Below, piece by piece: positions 1 through 10,809 of a stretch of 64,000 bases of DNA. This stretch comes from Castanea sativa. Taxonomy: Eukaryota > Streptophyta > Magnoliopsida > Fagales > Fagaceae. The first letter of the stretch is position 1. Every line of letters starts with the position of its first letter. Both the position numbers and the translations under genes were made by a program. The notes under the pieces are model-generated. The model saw nothing but the letters and a program-made list of their open reading frames with translations, had not been told where the DNA came from and did not search any database. The stretch is taken from positions 43,463,335 through 43,527,334 of the forward strand of contig NC_134018.1 in assembly GCF_040712315.1 (NCBI RefSeq), in the 5' to 3' direction.

Positions 1-906
1 ATTGTTGTTAATTTTTTAATTAAACAAGTTATCATTTATATTTTCTTTGCAACAAGATGATACCTATTGGTGCAAGGTTGGTAGGATTAGCCACATTTTA
101 CTCTCTTTTTTCTTTCCTTTAAAAAAAAAAATTAGGTTTATGCCAGTAGTATATTTTCTCTATTCTGACATTAATATTAAGAATTTATTGATAATAATCC
201 TTATTTTTGTTAAAATTCCGATGCAAAAACCTGTGGGTTTTAACAAGTTGCTATCCAAATAGGTTTTGACATTAATATTAACATTGAACTAAAGTCTTTA
301 TAAGGGACTTGGATTGAATATCAACTAAAATAAAAAGAAACTTATTAGTATATTGTCTTGATAATAAATAGTAATTATTATGGAATAGACATTTTAGAGA
401 TTTAAAAAAAAAAAAACTAAAGATATAATTGGTTCAATTTTTTTTTAAAAATGTCTATTAAAGAAAGTTGTATAAAAAAATGCAGTCTGATATGTGAATT
501 ATTAAACTCATAGCTTTAGTTCAATGTTAATAGCCTTGACCAATTGAACTATGATTATTTTATCATTAAAAAGTAAAGAAAAAAAAAATTTAAAACAAGA
601 ATTCATGCAAAACAATATATGAATGTGTGTGATAAAATGGGCTGGACTGGCTGTCTCTGGCCTATTTGTTTTATCCTGGGCCGGTCCTCTAGCTGACTTG
701 GGTCTGATCCTTGTTTTTACAGTCGCCTGAGCTTGGGCTTTAAAAAAGTTACAAAAAAAAAAAAAAAAAATCAGAGTGAGACTGTGACATCGTGATATTA
801 CGCGCTGAAAATGAAGGTGGTGCTGACAACTTCTGATCTACTTAATTCGATTACCAGCCATCCACACAAACACAGCTCTAACTCAAGGAGAGCTCTCTCT
901 CTCTTC
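1..906. other. AT-rich upstream region of the first gene
   Basis: I see no convincing gene here. The region has many A and T runs. A short imperfect inverted repeat lies at about 262-290 and 512-540, sharing a core of about 20 bp around attaacattgaactaaag. Three TGGGC-type motifs occur at about 640-740 (gggctgg, gggccgg, tgggctt), resembling site II promoter elements upstream of the gene that starts at 933. I could not place a clear TATA box. Confidence 0.5.
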
Positions 907-921
907 ATGGTTGAGCCTTAA
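907..921 (+). promoter_or_regulatory. Minimal upstream ORF (4 codons) before the first gene
   Basis: ATG GTT GAG CCT TAA lies just upstream of the main start, with 11 bases between its stop and the ATG at 933. If the transcript begins upstream of 907, scanning ribosomes would meet this ATG first. The spacing would leave little time for reinitiation and so could lower main-frame translation. The transcription start is not known, so its presence in the mRNA is inference. Confidence 0.4.
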
Positions 922-932
922 ACGACAAGAAT

Positions 933-3750
933 ATGGCTATCTCTCTGAATTCAGTCGTGGGTTTCAACTCAACGGTAAATCTATGCTCCCTATTTCTCTC
1001 TTCTAACTCAAGCTGCAAAAAATTGTTCTTCTTTCTATGCATGTCTTAATTAGTTGAGTTCAGTGACTTTAGTCTCGTTAAATTTCATTATCTTTTTTAA
1101 ACTTTTCAACTGGGTGTTTAACTTATATTAGTTGTGAATTATAGTGGGAGTTGAACGGTAGAATAGCTCAAAGAAAAGAAACAAAAAAAGGAAAAGAAAA
1201 AAAGATAAGGTTAGAAGGCTTTTTATTTGTAGCCAGCCTCAAATGGTTGGGATTTAGCTTTATTACACTTTAGTTTGAGGACTCATTGTGATCATTAAAG
1301 ATATTACTAGTGGTTCCAGAAAAAAACATGTTGGAAAGTTTCAAGTAGCTATATATTGATTCCAGACTTAACTGATTCCTTAGATTATGACTCTTAAATT
1401 ATAGAAGGGTAAAGTCTCTTCCACTTTCTTTTTTAGTGAAGAAAGAAATAGGGTTTAGAGTCAAGCTTTTAATAAACTTTGAAGGGATGGTTGAGGTTGT
1501 TGATAACGTTCGGTGGGCTGTAGCACTTCTTGTATGAAGTTTAAGGGTAAAATTTAGGTATAGTTTCTTAGGTATTGTACCTTAGGTTCATGTATTAAAT
1601 TCAAACACATGATTCATGATTGTATTGACCAATGTAGCATGCGCAATGTTATCTTTCCTTAGGACACTTAAATTCTATGCAGCCATGTGTTTTAATTTAA
1701 TTCGAAAATCTAAGGTGTGACACCTAAAAAATTGTACCTAAAAGTTAACCCGAAGTTTAAATATTTGTAGCATGATTTGTGTCAAATGCAATGGTTGGGC
1801 ATCCTCGTATGTCCTGCACAATATCTTGCTCCAAAAATTATGTATGATAATCAAAATGAGTGTCTGTTATTTACCCTCATAGGGAAAATGGCATTGAATG
1901 TGATTCTGGGTGTTACCAGATGAAATATTAAACACTTACTGTAAATATGTTCAATGTATCTGTTAAAATATGGAAATTGGATCTGGGGTATAAGAAATCA
2001 TAGGCACAATAGTCCACAGATGAAGTTCCATTTTCCTGGAAAATGAGCTTTCAAGCAATATCCTTTGGAATGAAAAAGAAATGCTTTTTTTTTTTTTTTT
2101 TGACCTATCTTTGAAATGCTTTCAAAGATAGGTGGAATTGTCAACTTAATACTTGTAATTTCTTTATAAAGGGTGCCTTAAAAAAAAATCTGTGATTCAC
2201 TTCTTGGCCTGCAATAAGGTGCTGCTTGAACATTGTGATTAGCCAAAATTCAGCCAAAAATTGTTGCATCCGTGGTTTCTCAATATAACATGTAGCTCTT
2301 TGCCTATTAAAATGCTATATATACAATCAATCCAAATTTTTTTTATTCTTTGTTGCTCAGATACTAGCAGTCCTTAAATTGGTTCAACTCAAACCAAAAT
2401 GCATTGAAAAACCTTCCATGATGAATGCATTTCAACTCCAAAGCGATGTATAAAATCAATATCAGTTATTAAGATTATCTCGGTTAGATTGTAGTATCTT
2501 TTAACAACTAGATTGATTATGAACTGCTAGTCTTAATCTTTGTTTTAATGTTCTTCATTTTTTTTGATGATATGTGCCTTTCTTTTTCCTTTTGATACCA
2601 CAATTATGCCTCTTCCTATAAAATGCCATCTATGGCGGTATTTTGTATGTAACTTTTCAGGTCTTCTTTCAGGTTAAGGCTTCTATTTCCTTTTTTCATC
2701 AACATTGTTGAAACTTCAATTAGACTTGATCAGAGAGAATTCTTGATATAAATGCCTTTTATTTCCTATTTCATCATTATAATAAGATACACCTAAATGC
2801 GGTAGTAGGTATTAGTAACAGAATTGTAAGAGCGTTGTAGCTCAGTAACATTACCCGGTTATCCCATAGAGGAGAATTTGGATTCAAATCCTCTCACCCT
2901 TGTTGTAAGCAGGAAAAAAAGGTATTAGGAGTAAAAAAATCAGAAACTATTTGATGCATTATTTATTATCATTTGGGAACTGAGTTTCATAATATTCACA
3001 TTTATGATTTTATAATTTAATGTGATCTAGATATATCTGGGTGACTGCTATTTCCTTGGTTGTTTTTTTCTCCATTAGCAGCTGCAAGCCAATTACCAAA
3101 ATGTGTCAAGATCTTCTGTTGGAGCTTCAGTATCAAAAGCCTCCAAATTTGCATCCTTCTCAGGAAAGTTGGGGTCCAGTAGTCTTCTGAAGGAAAAAAG
3201 ATTGAGCCTTTGTTTTTCAGTTGCCAATAGTGATAGTCTTACCACAAAAACCAGTGATGAGGGTTCTGGCAATGCAGAAAATAGTCAGTTGCAAGATAGT
3301 AGTAATAATGACTCTGGGTCTCAAGCCTCTGAAGCCTCTAATGGATCAACAGTTTCTTCAGATTTGAAGCCAAAGACACCATCATCATCTCCAAACCTTC
3401 AATCCACGCTGAAAAGGTCGCCACTAACAGCAAAAGAGAGACTAAGGGCTGCCCGGGTTCTCAACCGTTACTCAGAATCAAAGGCTACTAAGTCAGAAAT
3501 GGGCAGCAAAGTATTGGACGCTCTAAGAGAAAGTGATCGTGGGAAGAAAAGATCCGGGCTTCCAGAGGCCCCTACAAACTTATTTGACGACAGCAAGCGA
3601 GGAATGCCAAAGCAGGGCTTAACTTTTCAGTTTCCAGGAGGTGTTGAGCTGCTTGCTATTGTCGTCTCATTTGTTTTAATAAGTACAGTGATGTTTGCTA
3701 CGACATTCATTGTGTGGAAAGTTGGTGCCATCCATTTTAATGAGTACTAA
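933..3750 (+). CDS. Unrecognised plastid-type membrane protein, two exons
   Basis: Exon 1 (933-974) encodes 14 residues and ends in a GT donor (acg|gtaaat). Exon 2 starts after cag at 3079-3081 and runs to TAA at 3748-3750, giving about 236 residues; an acceptor 3 bases earlier would add one Gln. Both junctions are phase 0. The N-terminus is rich in Ser, Ala and Lys with almost no acidic residues, as in a chloroplast transit peptide. The middle is Ser-rich and probably disordered. A short basic segment follows (TAKERLRAARVLNRYSESK), and one hydrophobic helix lies near the C-terminus (GVELLAIVVSFVLISTVMF onward) before a short tail. This suggests a tail-anchored or single-pass plastid membrane protein. 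I do not recognise the family. The intron is about 2.1 kb and contains a SINE-like repeat. Confidence 0.75.
2834..2925 (+). repeat. tRNA-derived SINE fragment in the first gene's intron
   Basis: An A-box-like stretch (tgtagctcagtaa) is followed about 35 bases later by a B-box-like stretch (ggattcaaatcc), the internal RNA polymerase III promoter layout of tRNA-derived SINEs. A short A-rich tail follows (aggaaaaaaagg). It does not fold into a proper tRNA cloverleaf by eye. A related copy lies on the minus strand at 3970-4080. Confidence 0.5.
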
Positions 3751-3969
3751 GGTGGAGAGCAGTAAGGTACTGCGTTATGGACAAATTACATTTTTAAAGT
3801 ATGTGTAAATCACAAGTTAGCTGAATTTCAGGTACTTTAATTAGAAGCTCATCTTGTATAAGGGTAGGATGAATCTTTTTTTTCAGGAAAGATACATATA
3901 CTTGAATGTAAGAAAGATTTGCTGAGTCAACAGTTATACATCAGTGATCAACATTTACTGCTTGGAGTG

Positions 3970-4080
3970 CTTTTTTTTTTTTTTCAAATTACTACAAGCA
4001 GAGAGGGGATTTGAACACAAGTTCTCATTGGGAAATTCGGACAATGCTACTGAGCTTGGACAGCTATTGTAGCTTCTTAT
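3970..4080 (-). repeat. tRNA-derived SINE copy, minus strand
   Basis: Read on the minus strand this has agctcagtagcatt, then tcccaatgagaac, then gtgttcaaatcccc. This matches the order and spacing of the SINE-like repeat at 2834-2925. It ends in a poly(A) tail, seen as a run of T at 3971-3984 on the plus strand. The polymerase III box layout and the A tail support a retroposed SINE. Confidence 0.55.
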
Positions 4081-4106
4081 AAGTGAAATTATTATTATGA
4101 TAGCAT

Positions 4107-4379
4107 GGCCTAAATGGCCAAGTACCATTATTTGGTGAAATATGTAGAGTTCTATCATTGATTGCGAAATAATTAGAGATCTACCATTTTTTTAAGACTC
4201 GAGTTACACGGCAAACTCGAGTATTATGAAAAATAGCACCAATATTTTATGTAACTCGAGTTTCAGGAACTCAAGTTCCATAAAATATAGCACGACTAAT
4301 TTGACGACTATTTTTTCGAAGAACTCGAGTTACACGACAAACTCGAGTTTCACAAACTTGAATACCAAAAGAGTGGTAA

Positions 4380-4410
<31 letters not shown>

Positions 4411-4467
4411 AAATAGTGTTAGATTTCTATATATTTTGCCAAATAGTGGTATTTGGCCATTTTGGTC
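4107..4467. mobile_element. Mutator-like MITE with 10-bp target site duplication
   Basis: The ends are imperfect inverted repeats of about 50 bp. The left end starts ggcctaaatggccaagtacc; the right end, reverse complemented, starts gaccaaaatggccaaatacc. The element is flanked by the direct 10-bp repeat atgatagcat (4097-4106 and 4468-4477), a length typical of Mutator-like elements. It has no coding capacity. The interior has several ctcgag palindromes spaced by acac/ataaa-rich DNA, and a (TA)n(CA)n run at 4380-4410. Confidence 0.75.
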
Positions 4468-4513
4468 ATGATAGCATAGCTTAATAAATTCCTTGAGCTC
4501 ACTCCCTTCTAGA

Positions 4514-5190
4514 ATTCTAGAGCATTCTCATCTGGTCTCTTCAAAAAAAATTTATTTTACCATCTCAAAACTTACTTTATCAATTATACCATACTATTTT
4601 ATAGCACATCTAACATCCCAATTTTTATTTTACTATATAACGCATTAAAATAATATATCTACATAATAAAATATATAACCCAAAAAGTAGGAGAGAGAAA
4701 TTTTGTTAGAATTATTAATAAAAAATAGGAGAGAGACAATTAAAAAATAATTTTTAAGAATACCATTGTGCTACAGTAGCATCATATAAATAAGATGTTA
4801 CTATAGTACAATTGTAATTTTTTTTTTCAATTATAATACCGAATAATGCACACTTTTACACACTTTTATGGTTTTGATGCTAAAATCATCTAACGTATAC
4901 CATTTACAAGCTCCAAGAGCATTCGCATCCGGTTTTTACAAAAAATTCCATTTTTAAAAGTTACTTTATTATTTATAATACACATAATATCTCAACTTTT
5001 ATTTTTCTATATAATACATTAAAATAATATGTCTACTCAATAAAATATAACCCAAAAGTGATTGAGAGAGAAAAAAGTGATTCGAAAAAAGAGAGAAAAA
5101 ATTAATAAAATATAAAATTTAAGTTTTACAATTTGCTATAGTACACGTAAGATAGCACCCTCGCACTATTGCAAATTTTTTTGCAATTAG
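4514..5190. repeat. Two adjacent copies of one MITE-like AT-rich repeat
   Basis: Two related units lie head to tail, starting at about 4514 (agagcattctcatctggt) and about 4917 (agagcattcgcatccggt). Both continue with the same landmarks in order: an atac..ata.cacat stretch, an ataa.gcattaaaataatat block, aaaatataaccc, a gagagagaa run and a final ctatagta. The agagcat start is common to many plant DNA-transposon MITEs. I found no clean matching right end or target duplication. Confidence 0.45.
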
Positions 5191-6936
5191 CCGTGGGGAT
5201 AAAGCATATCTTTTGCTCTTTAATGGTAAAATATCTCAACATTCCCGAGATAGAAGTGCTGGTGTGAATGCTTAATGCCCTTAGCTCAAGTACTTGAAAG
5301 TAGAAGTCAATTATTTCACCTGTAAAATAAGTTGTATTGAACATGGCCTTTGTCCTTATGGGATTTTTACTGCACGTGGTGGTTAACCATAATATGTATC
5401 ATATGTAGTTTCTTGGTTTCTCCGTAGATTTGTCTGGCATGGATATTTATACACAAAGTCAAATATTTGTCTGAATGGTTTAACGTGTACTCTTAGGCAC
5501 ACTTGAATTTTTTAACCGAATTTTTTATTTAATATAGGAGGGAAAGTTGTAGCCAACGTATATGTGTTCTCACTCTTTTAATACCCATTTAAACATAAGA
5601 GGCCAAAGGACATGTGTACTTACTCTTTTAATACCCATTTAGACACGTTCTATGATTGAAATTCAATGCAGCTCATTTAATAAGAAATCAACAGTTGAGG
5701 TTAAAAGTTATAAAAATCACTTTTAATCTCAGCTCTAAAATAATTTTTTTTTTTACTCATAACTTTTTACTATTTCATTTTTACACTTTATTTTTTGCTT
5801 CACTTTCATTCACTATGGTTAATTGCACGTTGCAATACCAATCTGATGCTATATAATGCCAACATCAGTGTGAACAATGAATATGGATCAACCAACCCAA
5901 GATCTTAGCTTATCTATTGTGTGATCTCTTCCACGACCCTTCACGTTTATCGCATCTTTCAGGTTCTTCTACATTGCCAAATTCTCCAAATTAAGCCGTT
6001 AAAGTGTTTGACAAATCATGTTTCAATTTTTTTTCCCCTTGAAAAACTAGTGAAAATGCTCAATTGTTGGAGAATCTTGCTTGCTTGGGCGTGTTCATAC
6101 CGGTACCTACCACTGATAAAACCAATGCCTAAGGGGGCTTAAATTGGAATAGAATATCTCGTGAGATCACCCGAATGCGAGATTTACATACGGGAGACCA
6201 GATATGATATGAAAACTAACTTCGTGCTCCAAGAAGTGAAACTCTAGCGAAATACATTATGTACCTAAGATATAGCACATATTTTTATCATGGATCTTGC
6301 CGACAGAAAATCTTGCTAGTTGAAGCAAAGGGACCCAAAAAGCCTACATTCATATGTCCCAAATGGATTAAAGTATACAGGAAGAAGATACGAAAATCAT
6401 AAACACCACACAATTTTGAGAGAGAGTACTTTGCAATTTGAGAGGTTGATCAGAGGTCGTATCAATCTTAAAGGTCTTTCTTTACGGTGAGTTACAATGT
6501 TTCATTGAGAATGGGGACCTACATTGTGAGACGGAGGTTGATTGTAATTGAAGCTCTCTTGTTTGCTTGTGTAGGACAACCTTAATCATAGAGAACATAT
6601 GGAAATGGACAAACCGAGCCGCTATAATCAAGTGACCTCCCTTAAGGGTTCTTTTTCATCAAAGTGATAGAAAAATTTCAAGCCCCACAAACCCTCGAGC
6701 TGTAAAGGGTTAAGCCTGAAAGCTCCACCTTGATATAATTTGCATAGTTCCTATATTAGTTCCAGTTGCTAAACACCCTGTCCTCCACAACATAGATAAG
6801 GTTAAAGGATAACCCCAAAAAAAAAAAAAAAAGAAGATAAAAACGAGTCAATTATCAAGAAATGTTGAACACCCTGACATCTAGTTTCGTCATTTTGCCG
6901 TTAGTTTTAGTATATTTCAGTTTTCAAAATACCATC
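5191..6936. other. Intergenic region without a recognised gene
   Basis: No coding region is supported. A segment ending tacccatttaaaca / tacccatttagaca is duplicated with a period of about 50 bp at 5561-5645. The part from 5880 to 6800 is less AT-rich than its surroundings and could be a decayed repeat, but I recognise no family in it. Confidence 0.4.
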
Positions 6937-7122
6937 GTTTTGGTGGATTTAACTGTACAGATTTGACGAAAGGATTACATTGAAAATGAACGGAAGTTAA
7001 AAATAGAAATAAAATAAATAAATAAAATTTAATAACATTGTTTTGGTGGATTTAACTGTACAAATTTGATGGAAGGATTACATTGAAAATGAATAGAACT
7101 TAAATATTGAAATGAAATAAAT
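6937..7122 (+). repeat. Tandem duplication, two 93-bp units
   Basis: Two consecutive units start with gttttggtggatttaactgt at 6937 and 7030. Each continues through ggattacattgaaaatgaa to the same aaataaataaataaaattta end. They differ at only a few sites, so this is a recent local duplication in non-coding DNA. Confidence 0.75.
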
Positions 7123-7989
7123 AAATAAAATTTAAGACGTGATTTTTTATTTAGCCTAAAATCTAATAAGTATGGTAGTCTACTCGTCATGATAAAACGA
7201 AGACCTAGCTAGTAGCACCATGAAGTAGTAGAGTAGGTTGTAGTTCAATCGCACTTTTTACCCTTTCCCCGAAAAAGTAGGAAAACGGGACAACAAGTCC
7301 TAGAAATAGAACCAACCAACCGAAATAAGGCAAATATTAAGTTATTTATTTTTTAAAATATTTTATGAAAAATTAAAAAAATGGTAAGATTTTTTCAATT
7401 TCAAACTTTTCTTTTTTAAATGATATATTATTGTGTGTACGTAGGATACACGGTAATAAAATCCAAATTAAAATACTTTCAGTGCATCACAACAAAATTG
7501 AAGACCCCTTAAATCTACCTCAGTCAGTAAGTAAATCTATGGTTGCACTCACACGGAAGAAACACTTTTTTTTTTTTTTTTTTTTTTTTCAGGATTCATC
7601 CATTTCTATTTCCATGCTACTGTTTCATTTTGGGGGGGGGGGGGGGGTCGGGCCTAAGTTTAGGTGTGTGAGTCTTAATACTTGGCAGGACAAACATCTT
7701 TTTCTCTTTCTAAAATCCACAAGATCCGTTTGAGCATAGTACTATAGTTGCTTGTTATATTTATCAACAAAGTTTTCATATTGACGTGACAGGGAGATAA
7801 GGCCAAACATGATTTTCATTTTGACCAATTAAAGGTCACTGGATTACACACCAATCACATTCAAGATAAGGAGGTCACAGCACACACATTGTAAGCGCAA
7901 GAAACAGTAGTAGCTGTATAATGTGCCATAAAAATCAGAGAGAGTTGGAGTTGGAATTTTATTAGCAAGTCTTTGTTGATTTATTGGCC
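7123..7989 (+). other. Upstream region of the bHLH gene
   Basis: This stretch has no gene. It holds a long poly(T) run at about 7566-7589 and a poly(G) run of about 17 at 7632-7648. These may be alignment- or assembly-sensitive sites. The promoter and 5' leader of the bHLH gene must lie in its last few hundred bases, but I could not pick a reliable TATA box. Confidence 0.4.
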
Positions 7990-9258
7990 ATGGAAAATTG
8001 CTATCATGGTGGTTGGCCTGAAGAGGAAAATTGGGCTCAGTGTCATGCTCCACTAAACAATGAGTCTTCCTATCTAGTCCCATGGCCAGCACCACCTCAT
8101 GTATCAGCCTCTACCAGATTCCAATTTCATGGGTTACCTTCTTGGTCTATGCCAATTGAAGGAGTTGCAGATGATGGAGGAGGTGCCACTGCTTCCAGTT
8201 CCAAGAGCCATAGCCAAGCAGAGAAGCGGCGTCGAGACAGGATTAATGCACAGCTTGCAACTCTTAGGAAACTGATTCCCAAGTCTGATAAGGTGAACAA
8301 AAATTCTCTTTCACAAAAACACACACATCACACAAAGATGCACACTTAGTCAAGTCAACTTTCATTTTCAGTTGGTAGATTCAGCTTGTCACTCAAATAA
8401 ATGAGTATTTTACATGGTTTGGTGCATCAATTCGATCATATATGAATGTCATATAATGTCCAAAAAGAGATATTAACTTGTATAATTCTTGTAAAGTCCA
8501 TATAGGGACATCCATTATGATTGGAACGATACAGAGAAGATTAGCATAGTCTGTGCACAAGGATGACCTGCATAAATTGAGGAGTGGTCCAAATTTTTAA
8601 TGATCAAAATTGTAGATAACCATATAGAGCATGCCTTAACATGTTGAGATCATTAGCCCTTTTGACAAAAAACTGGTTTAGTACTTAGAAAATGTTTCTG
8701 CAACTAGAGTGCTTGACTTAATTCTTATGCACACATATGCTATACATATGTTCCGATCTCAAATGATCAATATTTTGTTATGTGCAGATGGACAAGGCAG
8801 CTCTATTAGGAACTGTAATTGACCATGTGAAGGATCTCAAGAGAAAAGCAAATGAAGTCAGCAAAGCCTGCACACTTCCAACAGAAGTAGATGAAGTAAC
8901 AATTGACTATGATCTTGCTCAAGATGTCAAACTCACCAACGTTGATAACAACAGCAAGGACAATGTTTTTATAAGGGCTTCTTTTTGCTGTGATGATCGG
9001 CCTGAGCTGTTTACAGAGCTCATCCATGTCCTCAAAACCTTAAGACTCACAGCAGTAAAAGCTGACATAGCAAGTGTTGGGGGCAGAATTAGAAGCATTT
9101 TGGTGCTTTGCACCAAAGAAACTGAAGTGGGCGTTTGCGTCAGCACACTGAGACAGTCACTTAAACTAGTTTTGAATAAAATTGCTTCGTCTTCTGTGCA
9201 ATCTAACTATCGCATTAGAAGCAAAAGGCAGAGGTTCTTCTTGCCTTGTTCACAATAA
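7990..9258 (+). CDS. bHLH51: bHLH transcription factor, bHLH51-like, two exons
   Basis: Exon 1 (7990-8292) ends at aag|gtgaac. Exon 2 (8788-9258) starts after tgtgcag, and both junctions are phase 0. The protein has 257 residues. The basic region and helix 1 (residues about 74-100) contain HSQAEKRRRDRIN, with the His, Glu and Arg that read E-box/G-box DNA. The intron falls at the end of helix 1 (PKSDK|MDKAALL), and helix 2 is in exon 2. A C-terminal ACT-like domain (about residues 145-220, FIRASFCCDDRPELFTELIH onward) probably mediates dimerisation. The ending RIRSKRQRFFL matches what I recall of Arabidopsis bHLH51, as do the LPTEVDEVTI segment and overall length. It is expected to be a nuclear DNA-binding regulator; targets are unknown. 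The intron carries a U6-like sequence. Confidence 0.93.
8496..8598 (+). ncRNA. U6 snRNA-like sequence in the bHLH intron, probably a pseudogene
   Basis: The segment follows plant U6 snRNA end to end. It starts gtcc.....gggacatcc, keeps attggaacgatacagagaag with the ACAGAGA box, keeps the AGC triad (gattagcat) and caaggatga, and ends tggtccaaatttt with a T run. From memory of the Arabidopsis sequence it differs at about 18 of 102 sites, in the 5' stem-loop loop, the segment after the first stem and the internal stem-loop. I see no upstream sequence element (TCCCACATCG type). The nearest tataat is only about 15 bases upstream, not at the usual -25 to -30. It is therefore more likely a decayed U6 copy than an active gene. 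Confidence 0.75.
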
Positions 9259-9823
9259 TCTCGGTGGTGGGGTTTGGGCCTGTGCACTGGACGGGACACA
9301 AAAGTGACACGTAGATGAACATTTTTTGTCACATCACACTTGTATCTTTTTTTACCATTTTCCCCATTGAGATATGCTTTGCACACGTTCTATCGGGGTG
9401 GTGGCACAAGCTAGGCACGCGAATTATTATGTGGATTTGCTGCCATATAAAAAGAAGTGGACCTCATTGTATGAGTATGACCACTGTTTTGGTTTTGCTT
9501 CTTTAGTCTTTACCTCCCTCCCTCTCTCTCTCTCTCTCTCTTAAAAATAAAAAAGATTAGCTCCATTTATATTTTATCAAATCAGTAGCAGTAAGCATAA
9601 CACAGTGCTAGAATAGTCAAGGGCAGAAGAATAATTTATTATTCAGCCATAATTGAAAGAAAAATAGTTTAATTATTGAGCATGGGAGTCACTAAGGTCC
9701 ACCACTGACAAGTTGTTTCATTTACTACGTGAGTGACATAATTTTTTTTTGAACTATAAAAAAATAATAATTCATTTAAAATAAATAAATACTTGTGTCC
9801 TGCTAATGCTATTTTTATAGCTA

Positions 9824-9827
<4 letters not shown>
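9259..9827. other. 3' flank of the bHLH gene
   Basis: No further gene is visible. A CT microsatellite lies at about 9513-9541. The 3' UTR and polyadenylation site of the bHLH gene must fall in the first few hundred bases. Confidence 0.4.

Positions 9828-9893
<66 letters not shown>
9828..9893. repeat. (AT)n microsatellite at the LINE 3' end
   Basis: About 66 bases of uninterrupted AT dinucleotides. It directly abuts the 3' end of the minus-strand LINE, so it may be the element's tail or have expanded from an A-rich tail. Confidence 0.85.
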
Positions 9894-9896
<3 letters not shown>

Positions 9897-9897
<1 letters not shown>

Positions 9898-10302
9898 ATG
9901 GGAAGACTGAATACTTTTATTGATTATGAAATGCAACATTAACATCATGGAGAAAAGCTTGTTCTAGAAAATAAGGATTTTCTTCAGTCCAAACGGAGAG
10001 ATCAGCAACGCCACAAGCATGCTTAGCTAATAAATGGGTTCGCATATTGCCTTGTGGAAAAATATGAGAGAACTCCATACTTCGGAACTCATGGGAAACT
10101 GACATCACATTGTACATCACAACAAGTTCTAATGCTGGAGGTGGAGAAGCTTCCCTAAGGGCATTCACTATCACCAACGAGTCACCTTCGAGCACAAAGT
10201 CGCGAATAAGCATGTCCCTTGCAAACTGAAGACCAAACTCAAAAGCCTTTGCCTCTGTCTCCACAACTCCTAGCGGTGCCATAATCTTCTTACTGCACGC
10301 CC
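9897..10302 (-). pseudogene. LINE 3' part: C-terminal RNase H remnant
   Basis: The minus-strand frame here (ending at 9917) matches the C-terminal half of the RNase H domain of plant LINEs. It includes the ETEAKAFEFGLQFA helix, the LEGDSL strand with its catalytic-type Asp, and a C-terminal AKHACG-type segment. Only about 20 bases lie between its stop and the (AT)n tract. The frame is cut at 10302 by the copia element and continues in frame at 14865 beyond it when one copy of the 5-bp target duplication is ignored. The two parts are therefore one LINE split by insertion. Confidence 0.8.
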
Positions 10303-10477
10303 AGTTAACATGTATAATATTGTGGGCTTTAGGCCCAACTAGTTTACTTGTATAGCACTCTTACTTGTACTACACTCATATTTACTTGTAATGCACTCAT
10401 ATGCTTACTATATAAAGGCACTCATGTATATTCTTTCAGTGACAAATACAATACTATTGAATTCAGTATTTCTAACA
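10303..10477 (+). repeat. 5' LTR of the copia element
   Basis: 175 bp ending in tttctaaca. A TATA box (tatataaa, 10409-10416) implies transcription starting about 30 bases later, inside the LTR. A tttacttgta/cttacttgta motif recurs upstream of the TATA box. The TG expected at the start is AG here. Confidence 0.93.
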
Positions 10478-10490
10478 TGGTATCAGAGCC
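10478..10490 (+). other. Copia primer binding site
   Basis: TGGTATCAGAGCC follows the LTR directly. It is the classic complement of the 3' end of initiator methionine tRNA used by plant copia elements. Confidence 0.93.
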
Positions 10491-10809
10491 ACTGCTCTAA
10501 CATTTTTTTAGCAGTCTTGTCTTTATTGGTGGTACTCTATTCTCAACATCGCTTCCGCCATCACAGCAGCCGACGTAGTTTTTCGCCGTAGAACCTCCGA
10601 CATCTTCCAGTCGTTGTCCTTGGGTTCCGGACTTGCAGCCGTCGTCATTGAGGAGTACCGCACCACACAAACCACTGCACTTACTATCTCCACCGTGCAT
10701 CTTGCTCCAATAAATATTTTTCAAGTACCACAGTGATCGCCTCTTCTCGATCTACTCAATCGTGGAAACCTCGCAGTAATCAGACCCTGCATGCGCCCTC
10801 ACGCGTCAT

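Noticed and set aside
2834..2910. Possible tRNA gene, from A- and B-box-like sequences
   Set aside because: The stems of a cloverleaf do not form by eye, an A-rich tail follows, and a related copy with a poly(A) tail lies at 3970-4080. A SINE explains it better.
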